64,000 bases of DNA from Gemmatimonadota bacterium (GTDB lineage Bacteria; JAAXHH01). Below the pieces are notes generated by a model. The model was not told the origin of the DNA. It ran no database searches and saw only the letters and a list, made by a program, of their open reading frames with translations. Below are positions 34,842-41,893 of the stretch, piece after piece (positions within the stretch are counted from its first letter, which is position 1; every line of letters begins with the position of its first letter). The stretch covers positions 1 through 64,000 of the forward strand of contig JAPOYX010000268.1 of NCBI GenBank assembly GCA_026706345.1. Reading direction: 5' to 3'. A program made the translations under genes and the position numbers.

Positions 34842-36686
34842 TTACGCATCGATCCGCCCCGGTCGCACGTCCACCGCCCCAGTGGACGATATCCTGACCA
34901 GCATGGCGTCTTCGGGTTCGAAGGTCAGGCGCACCATCCGCTCCCGGCCGTTGACGTGGAGGATCGCCTCCCGCTCGACCCGGCTGGTGGAACGCCAGCC
35001 ATCGTAGGCCATGGGGTACCGGATGCGCTTCGTATCGGGATGGGCGAAGAAGACGTGGTAGTCGCCATCGACTCCCCGGCACCAGAACTCCGGCGCGTCC
35101 CGGCCGCTGACGAGCGGGGGATGGCGTAGCGCGGCGACCGGATCCGCCGTGACCGAGGGTTGGCTCATCAGTTCCCCCAGCCGATCCGCGTAATCCGCCG
35201 GCGGGCGGTGGCCCGGCGCGGCGGGCCGGTGCGGAAGGCAGATCCGGGCGCCCTCCCTGGCAAGGCGAAGCAGGGCCGAAAGGCCTTCGCCGTCTAGCCA
35301 GGCCACGTCCACGTAGATCATGGAAAACGCGGCCTCGCCGTACCGGACGCGCCCGTCCACCACCACCGCATTCGCCAGGAAGGGCGTCGAGATCCACAGG
35401 GGATGGTAGCCGAGCAGACCGGGCGGCCGTTCAACGGTCCGCAGCTCCCAGTAGTAGTTGGCGGCCGGTCCGCGCCGGTCCTCGGGCAGCATGTGGCGCA
35501 TCCAGTGGTCTTCCAGCGGGAGGTATACCGCCACGTCCGTGTAGGTCCTGCCCTGCTTGACGAAGTCGGCGGCCTCCGTCAGGTAGGCGTTAAAGGCCGG
35601 AAGGCGGCCGGCGAACCCGCTGTCCGGACCGACGTGCGTGGTCGCGTAGAAGGTGTTGGACCCGCCCGGCGCGTTGTAGGGCATGCCGTGCCAGACGATG
35701 TGGTTGACGCCGTTGGCGAATACCGCGTCCGCCATGAGCTTCATGTCCTCCACCTTCTCCTCGCCGTGATGGGGCGACGGCGCGGGCCACGGCTCGTAGC
35801 CGTAGATACAGGTAAAGGTCTCGCAGGTCACGACGGGCCGCGCGCCCAGGGCCGCCGCCGAACCGGGGATGGCCGAGAAGAAGGTCTCGAACAGCAGGGC
35901 CTCGGATTCCGGGACGTCCACGAGCGCGAAGGCAGCCAGCAGGTCGGCCGGCGCCCCGTGGCACTGCACGCGGCTCACGGTGCCGAGACGGCGGCAGATG
36001 TCGGCGTAGGGCCTGAAGAAACCCTCGATCGCCGCTTCCGACAGGATCTTCCGGTAGTCGTACCGCACGTCGGGATGCTGGTCGATCGATACCTTGAAGG
36101 GTTCCAGTTCGTACCCGAAGCGATCCCGGAAGATCGGGTCCAGATGGGCGCTCCAGAGTCCCTCCGGGTACACCTCCCATGAATCGGAGAACAGCGCCGA
36201 AGTGGTGCCCCGCAGGGCCGGCTCCAACGCGCCGCCGACGTGGCCGGCGTACCGCTTCAGCGCGTCCGGGTCCAGGTGGTTCAGAATCCGGCCCCGGCCG
36301 TAATAGGACAGCTCCCACGACTTCTCCAGCCGCTGGTCCGAAGGTCCGTCGAATACCTGTCCCGCGTCCTCCTCTGGTACGATCGACCCGCCGAAGGGCC
36401 AGGAGGTGCTGAAGGTGAAGTCGCACCCGATGCCCAGCCGGTCCGCTTCCTCCTTAGCGCCGGCGACCAGGCCAGACCACGCCTCGCTCAGCCAGTGGGG
36501 TCCTTCCCCGGCCCCGGGCTGGGGATACATGAAGGCGATCTCCACCCCGCCGAACCCCTGGTCCCGCACCCATCGCAATTGGCTCTGGACGTCTTCTTCC
36601 CGGATGTCGTCGTAGAACCACCACCAGCGCGTGTAGGGACGGGAATCCGAAAAGGGCCGGTAGGTCCTGGTCAGTTCGTTCGACAT
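34842..36686 (-). CDS. GH106-like glycoside hydrolase
   Basis: 614 residues from ATG 36684-36686, preceded by AAAGGG. The N-terminus (RPYTRWWWFYDDI, then LRWVRDQGFGGVEIAFMYP) and SDSWEVYPEGLW match the TIM-barrel part of GH106-type alpha-L-rhamnosidases and related hypothetical hydrolases. Characterised GH106 members are often over 1000 residues, so this is a short form lacking the C-terminal beta domains, or a related unclassified family. There is no signal peptide, so it would act in the cytoplasm. It is divergent from the 260-residue unknown gene. Confidence 0.65.
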   Translation of the reverse strand: MSNELTRTYRPFSDSRPYTRWWWFYDDIREEDVQSQLRWVRDQGFGGVEIAFMYPQPGAGEGPHWLSEAWSGLVAGAKEEADRLGIGCDFTFSTSWPFGGSIVPEEDAGQVFDGPSDQRLEKSWELSYYGRGRILNHLDPDALKRYAGHVGGALEPALRGTTSALFSDSWEVYPEGLWSAHLDPIFRDRFGYELEPFKVSIDQHPDVRYDYRKILSEAAIEGFFRPYADICRRLGTVSRVQCHGAPADLLAAFALVDVPESEALLFETFFSAIPGSAAALGARPVVTCETFTCIYGYEPWPAPSPHHGEEKVEDMKLMADAVFANGVNHIVWHGMPYNAPGGSNTFYATTHVGPDSGFAGRLPAFNAYLTEAADFVKQGRTYTDVAVYLPLEDHWMRHMLPEDRRGPAANYYWELRTVERPPGLLGYHPLWISTPFLANAVVVDGRVRYGEAAFSMIYVDVAWLDGEGLSALLRLAREGARICLPHRPAAPGHRPPADYADRLGELMSQPSVTADPVAALRHPPLVSGRDAPEFWCRGVDGDYHVFFAHPDTKRIRYPMAYDGWRSTSRVEREAILHVNGRERMVRLTFEPEDAMLVRISSTGAVDVRPGRIDA

Positions 36687-36852
36687 GACGGCCCTTTCGA
36701 CGTGACTGCGCTTTCGACAAGACTGCTGTTTCGACAAGACCGCTCCGATCATCGGCGATTTCGCCTTGCATAATCTATACCGGAATCCCGCGGGGAACAC
36801 TATATTATCCCGAACCCGGACAGGCTGTTTTCCGTTCATTACAGGAGTTCAC

Positions 36853-37635
36853 ATGGAGACCATCGATTTCGCGCGTTCAACCTTTACTTTCCGGGTGGAT
36901 TGCGAGAAGAAGCCGCCGAAGACCGTGACCCGGAAGGTGCCGTACTCCCTGAACAACGCCCGCATACCCATAGAGGCCGCCCTGATCGTGACCGCGAAAG
37001 ACGGCGGATTCCGGGAAGAGTACGTCCTCGGAGTGAGTTGCAAGACCGAACAGGTCGGGGTGGAGCGGGATATCTGGCACATCCCCAACGCGGACTTCAA
37101 GCCCATCTTCTCGTCGGACACCTTCATGGCCATCAAGACCTACGAGGTGGCTGACCGGGGCGCCACGCTCTACCCGCCCACGCTGGGCGAGCAGCCCGAA
37201 CGGCAGATCGTCGCCATCGAGGAGACCTTCGAGGACGTCCGGATCGACCTGTCCCGCATCGACGGCCGCGTCCTGGAGACGCCGCGGGCCATCGTGGAGG
37301 CCGTCCTCGGCAACGTTCCCCTGAACGCCCGGACGACCATCGGGAACGAGCGCTACGCCGCGGTGCTCGAGTACCCGGTCAAGACGATCAATGCCAACGA
37401 GCGGGACTGGATCTACCAGCCGGACACGGGTCCGGTGCTGCTGCCGGATCTGTCCCGCGACCCGGAAGAAATGATGGACGGGATCGAACTGGCCTTCGCG
37501 GCGTTCAATACACCGGACTGGGTGGAGTTCATCGTCCGGGTTCCCACGCCGGTCGCAGAGGGCGTCAACGTGTACCACTATGCGGAACCCGTGCGGATGG
37601 ACTGCGTCAACGAAATGGTGGTGCCTCGGCACTGA
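36853..37635 (+). CDS. Conserved-looking hypothetical protein
   Basis: I do not recognise this 260-residue protein. The start at ATG 36853 has a strong ribosome site (ACAGGAGT). It has no signal peptide or membrane segment, is acidic and mixed alpha/beta, and contains a notable run IWHIPNADFKPIFSSDTF and two IDLSRIDGR-like stretches. It is divergent from the GH106-like gene, so it may be coregulated with sugar breakdown. The stop codon is the first element of a 9-bp repeat array. Confidence 0.7.
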   Translation: METIDFARSTFTFRVDCEKKPPKTVTRKVPYSLNNARIPIEAALIVTAKDGGFREEYVLGVSCKTEQVGVERDIWHIPNADFKPIFSSDTFMAIKTYEVADRGATLYPPTLGEQPERQIVAIEETFEDVRIDLSRIDGRVLETPRAIVEAVLGNVPLNARTTIGNERYAAVLEYPVKTINANERDWIYQPDTGPVLLPDLSRDPEEMMDGIELAFAAFNTPDWVEFIVRVPTPVAEGVNVYHYAEPVRMDCVNEMVVPRH

Positions 37636-37732
37636 GCGCGCTGGGCGCACTGAATGTGCCGAGCGCACGGAGTGTATTGAGTGCGCCGAGCGCACGGAGC
37701 GCATCAGGCACACCAAGCACACTGGGAGTAGG
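37634..37732. repeat. 9-bp degenerate tandem repeat, ten to eleven units
   Basis: From the stop codon on, the spacer can be cut into consecutive nine-base units with consensus GAGCGCACN (for example GAGCGCGCT, GGGCGCACT, GAGCGCACG, GAGTGTATT, GAGCGCATC, AAGCACACT). Ten units fit without a phase slip. An eleventh, GGGAGTAGG, supplies the purine-rich sequence in front of the next start codon at 37741. Confidence 0.85.
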
Positions 37733-37740
37733 TCGGCGTA

Positions 37741-39393
37741 ATGCGGTTTTCCTCGAACTTTTCTATCACCTGGCTGTTTTATTCCGGCATCCTGGTTTTG
37801 CTCGCCGCGTCGACGGTGACGTTCGCACAGGGGACGGCGCACGCGCAGGGCACAGCGTTTGCGCAGGGCTCGCGGGGCAATGTGTCCGGCGTCGCGGGAA
37901 GCCCCGGCGCGGATGAGGCCGAGGAAGAGGATCCCGTACAGCGCGTGCTGCGGGAGCGCGTCGATGAATACGGCCAGTCCGTTGGCATCGTCGCCGGCAT
38001 CATCCGCGGCATCAACCGGTACGCGTATGCCCACGGAACGCTCAACCGCGGCACGATACGGCGCGTGAGCGCCATGACGGTTTTCGAGATCGGCCAGCTC
38101 AGCAGCCTGTACACGTCGGCCATGCTGTCCCTCATGGTCCAGCGGGGCGACGTGAGCCTGACCGATCGGGTGTCCGCCTATCTTCCGGAGACGATGACCG
38201 TCCCGAACACGCCCTCCGGACACCCCATCCTCATCGCGCACCTCGCCACCCACACCTCGGGCCTGCCCCGCCTGCCGGACAACCTGGTTTCGGATGATCC
38301 GGATGATCCGCTGAAGGGGTACTCGGTGGAGTTGATGTACGCATTCCTCGACCGGTACGCGGAAGCGCAGCGCGACGGGCACGAGTTCCCGTTCGATTTC
38401 GAAGATCCCGATGGCGAAGATCCCCTGAATCGGGATGACGAAGATCGTTCAGATTCGCCAGGCCGTTATGAACCGGACGCCCGCAACGATGTGTCAAGTC
38501 CCTTTGGGACGGAAGACCTCTACGCCTACTCCGATCTCGGCATGGGACTTCTGGGACACGTGCTCGAACAGGCCGCCGGCGAAACCTATGACAATCTGAT
38601 CCGGGAATTGCTTGGCGATCCCCTCAAGCTGGCCAACACGGCCAACAAACCTACGCCGTCCATGCGGACGTACCTGGCGACCGGACACGACGACGCCCGC
38701 CGGCCCGCGCCCGCCTGGTCCGACACGACCCTCGTGGGCGGTACGGGGCTGCGGTCCAATCTCCTGGACATGATGACCCTGGTATCGGCGAGCATGGGGA
38801 TCATCTACGCCCTGCCGGAGGACTTCACCGAAGACGATTCGACCCGCTACCACGCGTCCTTCGACAGTCTCATCGTGGCCCGGAATCCAGCGGACGAGGA
38901 AGGCGTCCAAACCGCGCTGGGCTGGAAGGTGCGCCAGGACGCGCGAGGCCGCGACATCCACTGGCTCAACGGCCGGACCAACGGGTTCTACGCCTTCGCC
39001 GCCTTCCTCAAGGAGTGGCGCAAGGGCGTCGTGGTCCTGTCCAACAGCTCGGCCAGCGTCGAGGACATCGGGTTCCACCTGCTGAGCGCCCGGAACCCCC
39101 TGGCGCCGCCCCCGAGGAAGGTCGTGCAAATGACCGAGGCCGCCTACGTGGCCTGCACGGGCACCTACGCCTTCTCCCCCGAATTCACCGTGGAAATCAC
39201 CTACAGCGACGGCAGGCTCTTCGGCCAGCCGCCCGGCCAGCCCATGAGCGAGCTCATCCTCGAATCGTCAGGGGATTTCTACCTTGAAGAAGAGGACGCC
39301 CGGATCACCTTCGTCCCGGACGAAGAGGGAAACGTCGACCACTTCCTCTTTCTCCAGGACGGACAGACTCACCGGGCGGAAAAGGTGAGGTAG
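37741..39393 (+). CDS. Beta-lactamase-fold protein without SxxK
   Basis: 550 residues: a signal peptide (ending TFAQ), a low-complexity linker (GTAHAQGTAFAQG), a class-C beta-lactamase/PBP4*-like domain (about 65-435) and a C-terminal lipocalin-like domain. The fold is recognisable from IAHLATHTSGLPRLP, YSDLGMGLLGHVLE and LVGGTGLRSNLLDMM. The nucleophile motif, normally G-S-x-S-K, reads Gly118-Gln119-Leu-Ser121-Ser122, so both the catalytic Ser and Lys are replaced, and YxN reads YSD. It is probably a binding protein or pseudoenzyme. An acidic insert of about 40 residues (DFEDPDGEDPLNRDDEDRSD) precedes the Tyr motif. Confidence 0.8.
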   Translation: MRFSSNFSITWLFYSGILVLLAASTVTFAQGTAHAQGTAFAQGSRGNVSGVAGSPGADEAEEEDPVQRVLRERVDEYGQSVGIVAGIIRGINRYAYAHGTLNRGTIRRVSAMTVFEIGQLSSLYTSAMLSLMVQRGDVSLTDRVSAYLPETMTVPNTPSGHPILIAHLATHTSGLPRLPDNLVSDDPDDPLKGYSVELMYAFLDRYAEAQRDGHEFPFDFEDPDGEDPLNRDDEDRSDSPGRYEPDARNDVSSPFGTEDLYAYSDLGMGLLGHVLEQAAGETYDNLIRELLGDPLKLANTANKPTPSMRTYLATGHDDARRPAPAWSDTTLVGGTGLRSNLLDMMTLVSASMGIIYALPEDFTEDDSTRYHASFDSLIVARNPADEEGVQTALGWKVRQDARGRDIHWLNGRTNGFYAFAAFLKEWRKGVVVLSNSSASVEDIGFHLLSARNPLAPPPRKVVQMTEAAYVACTGTYAFSPEFTVEITYSDGRLFGQPPGQPMSELILESSGDFYLEEEDARITFVPDEEGNVDHFLFLQDGQTHRAEKVR

Positions 39394-39460
39394 GGGAGGA
39401 GGCACACCATGACGTTGACGGGCGGCCACACCCAGATGATTCAATCCGAGAGGTGCGAAC

Positions 39461-40747
39461 ATGAGGCATAGATGGCCTGGCGTACCGGCACTGGCACCGT
39501 TGCTGGCCATGGCGATGGCACTCGTGACGGCTGTAGCGATGGCACTGGCGGTGGCCGCGTGCGGCAACGAAGATCCGACGGGGCCTGATCCGACGCCGAT
39601 GCCGGAACCGAAACCCATCGTGCTCGGGACGGCCGTGGCGGAGACCGGTCGCCTCAGCACGCCCGGGTCGGAGGTCAGCCGCGGATATAGGCTTGCCGTC
39701 GAAATGCTGAACGAGCAGGGCGGCATCGGCGGGCGGAAGGTGCAGTTGGTGATTCACGATGATGGGAGCGACGCGGACGCGAGCGTTCGCCTCTATCAGG
39801 AGATGATCGCCTCGGATTCCATCACCGCCTTTCTGGGGCCCTACGGCAGCGGGATCACCGAACCCGTGATCGGCGTGACGGAACCGGCCGGCATCCCGCT
39901 CGTTTCCGCGGCGGCAGCGGCTCCCGAGATCTGGGCGAATCGAGGTCGGCAGTGGAGCGTACAGATGTCGAATCCGGGCCCGACTTATCTCGAGGGTTCC
40001 GTGGAACTGGCTGCGCAGGCCGGCGCGCGCACGGTGGCCCTGGTGTGGGAAGATACGGCCTTTCCTGCGGCGGTGGCCCAGGGTATTCGCGATGCGGCCC
40101 GGACCCGGGGGCTCGACCTCGTGATGGAGCAAGCCTACGCGCCGGGCGGCGCGGACCACGAGGCACTGGCGGCCATGGCGCGGGATGCGGGCGCCGATCT
40201 GTTCATCGGCGGAGGGTATTCCGACGACGCGATCGCGTTCGCAAGGGCGGTGACTGCTGTGCAATACAGTCCGCTCCTGACGTCCCTCCTCCTGGCGAGC
40301 GGAGCATCCTTCATAAACGAGGTGGGCACGGCCGGCCGTTGCGTCATCGGAAACGCGGCCTGGGATCCATCGATCCGCACGGAGGGGTATATCGCCACGA
40401 ACGAGACCTTCGTAAGACGCTACGAAGCGGCCTACAACAAGATGCCGGACTACCAGGCCGCCGGTGGTTTCGGCGCCGTGGAACTCCTCGCGGAAGGCAT
40501 AAACCGGGCCGCCACGCCCACCGGGGAAATCGACCGCGCGTCCATACGCGACTTTTTGTTCGCGACCTCCAAACTGACCGTACTGGGACCCTTTGGCGTC
40601 TATCCGCTGGGAGACGCCCAGGCCGGAGCTCAGCGCGATCTGAAGGGCATTCAGATCCAGTGGCAGGACGACGGGGCGGGCGGCCTGGTCAGTCGCATCG
40701 TACATCCGCCGGAGGTCAGTCAGTCGTCGTTGTGCTTCGCGCGCTGA
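39461..40747 (+). CDS. Branched-chain-amino-acid-type solute-binding lipoprotein
   Basis: 428 residues. The signal peptide ends in the lipobox AVAAC and is followed by a Pro-rich linker. The mature part is a type-I periplasmic binding fold of the LivJ family: VLGTAVAETGRLSTPG, GYRLAVEMLNEQGGIGGRKVQLVIHDDGSD and AFLGPYGSGITEPVIGVTE are characteristic. These proteins bind amino acids, amides or other small ligands for an ABC importer. No permease or ATPase gene is adjacent, so it is an orphan here. It starts 67 bases after the beta-lactamase-fold gene. Confidence 0.88.
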   Translation: MRHRWPGVPALAPLLAMAMALVTAVAMALAVAACGNEDPTGPDPTPMPEPKPIVLGTAVAETGRLSTPGSEVSRGYRLAVEMLNEQGGIGGRKVQLVIHDDGSDADASVRLYQEMIASDSITAFLGPYGSGITEPVIGVTEPAGIPLVSAAAAAPEIWANRGRQWSVQMSNPGPTYLEGSVELAAQAGARTVALVWEDTAFPAAVAQGIRDAARTRGLDLVMEQAYAPGGADHEALAAMARDAGADLFIGGGYSDDAIAFARAVTAVQYSPLLTSLLLASGASFINEVGTAGRCVIGNAAWDPSIRTEGYIATNETFVRRYEAAYNKMPDYQAAGGFGAVELLAEGINRAATPTGEIDRASIRDFLFATSKLTVLGPFGVYPLGDAQAGAQRDLKGIQIQWQDDGAGGLVSRIVHPPEVSQSSLCFAR

Positions 40748-40783
40748 ATCTAATTTCCCTCGCCTTAGCAGATCTCCCGCCAA

Positions 40784-40876
40784 CGGACGCCTTCGATCGA
40801 CGCACGCAATCGCCTGCCCCCTTCGATCGACGCACATTTACACCGGACGCCTTCGAATGACGCCCGCTTTCGCCGG
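40784..40876. repeat. 30-bp tandem repeat, three copies
   Basis: CTTCGATCGACGCAC starts at 40791 and 40821, and CTTCGAATGACGCCC at 40851, an exact 30-bp period. The bases between the cores differ more than the cores. The array fills the spacer before the DUF1330 gene. Confidence 0.8.
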
Positions 40877-40924
40877 ATCACATCATTTGCCAGTTCATAC
40901 CAACCAGACAGGGGAGCGCCTACA

Positions 40925-41245
40925 ATGCCTGCTTATGTCATCTCCATGATGTCCGTCCACGATCCCGATACCTACCGGAAATACACCGACCGGACGCCGC
41001 CCATCGTCAAGAAGCACGGGGGGAGGTTCCTGACGCGGGGCGAGGAAATCGCCTGTGTCGAGGGAAAGGATTACGACGGCCGGATGGTGATCCTGGAGTT
41101 TCCCAGCAAGGCGCACGCAGAGGCGTGGTACAACGATCCGGCCTACCAGGAGGCGATGAAGTTCCGCCAGGCCGCGTCGACGATGAACTATCTGTTGATT
41201 CAGGCGGGCGGCGAGAATACGCGTGATCCGGATCCGAAGCTGTGA
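40925..41245 (+). CDS. DUF1330-family protein
   Basis: 106 residues from ATG 40925, 7-13 bases after GGGGAGCG. The ferredoxin-like alpha/beta fold of DUF1330 is clear: MPAYVISMMSVHDPDTYRKY, VKKHGGRFLTRG, VILEFPSKAHAEAWYNDPAYQEA. The family is dimeric and of unknown function, possibly in small-molecule or oxidative metabolism. It is the last high-GC gene before the low-GC island. Confidence 0.92.
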   Translation: MPAYVISMMSVHDPDTYRKYTDRTPPIVKKHGGRFLTRGEEIACVEGKDYDGRMVILEFPSKAHAEAWYNDPAYQEAMKFRQAASTMNYLLIQAGGENTRDPDPKL

Positions 41246-41292
41246 CGGGGCAATCGTGGGTGGTCGCTACAGGCGGGTAAGGTCACTTCTTA

Positions 41293-41478
41293 CTACAGGG
41301 TTGCTCCGCAGAGACCCTCTTCCCTACGATCCTCTAGTACAAGGGTGATGGCCTCCGACAAACTCTCGCGGGCCTCTTCCTTGGTCGTCCCTTGACCATT
41401 TGCTTCCGGAATTTCGGGACAAAGGGCTATGAATAGGTTTTCGTCCCGTACGATAATCGCCCTGAACTTGTTTTTCAT
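41293..41478 (-). CDS. HicB-like antitoxin-fold protein, solitary
   Basis: 61 residues with the HicB/UPF0150 pattern: FRAIIVRDENLFIALCPEIPE, then GTTKEEARESLSEAITLVLED. Full HicB antitoxins usually pair with a HicA mRNA interferase and often have a DNA-binding tail. Here there is no HicA-like gene on either side and no tail. It may be a stand-alone regulator or an antitoxin remnant at the island edge. Confidence 0.75.
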   Translation of the reverse strand: MKNKFRAIIVRDENLFIALCPEIPEANGQGTTKEEARESLSEAITLVLEDRREEGLCGATL

Positions 41479-41509
41479 ACAGGGTTTCCCCCGATTTCTC
41501 TATTTCATT

Positions 41510-41803
41510 TTAAAACGATACTCCTTGATGCAATAGGTATTCGTACTCAGCTCTGGTATAGACCAGGAGATCATTGGGAATCTCCTTGTTGATCTTCTAA
41601 ATTCAGTGCTTCGTCGAAATTCTCTTGTGTACTCTCTCTTCGTAAGTCTGCGACATAACTTCAAATTCCAGTATAATCAGAAGGTCGACATCACTCTCCA
41701 GATGCTCTCTATCCAGCGCATGAGATCCAAAAAGTACAATCCGGTACGGGTCGAGTGACAGCAGACAGGTAACGATGCTATGCACAGTATTGGTTTGAGT
41801 CAC
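41510..41803 (-). pseudogene. MNT-type nucleotidyltransferase, two in-frame stops
   Basis: The first 66 codons encode the minimal nucleotidyltransferase motif GSHALDREHLESDVDLLI (G-S-x(9-12)-D-x-D). The frame then meets TGA at 41603-41605 and TAG at 41597-41599. In the same frame, and without a shift, it goes on to encode KINKEIPNDLLVYT and YEYLLHQGV before TAA at 41510-41512. This tail is what the family normally has. MNT proteins usually pair with a HEPN toxin, and none is present here. It is therefore a decayed or two-codon-mutated gene of about 97 codons. Confidence 0.75.
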
Positions 41804-41893
41804 TGTGATTCCCGGGAACGCTATACAGTTTGGTGGTCAGCATCCTATTGGCTATCCTGTCTTCATCCAAGTACTACCACATCAAATTCATGA

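Noticed and set aside
36877-38382. Minus-strand frame through the 9-bp repeat that would encode a three-residue repeat peptide
   Set aside because: It overlaps two better-supported plus-strand genes, and the repeat peptide (SVRSAH-like) is a by-product of the 9-base period.
41293-41478. Complete HicAB toxin-antitoxin pair
   Set aside because: No HicA-like small basic gene is encoded on either side in any frame I could read.
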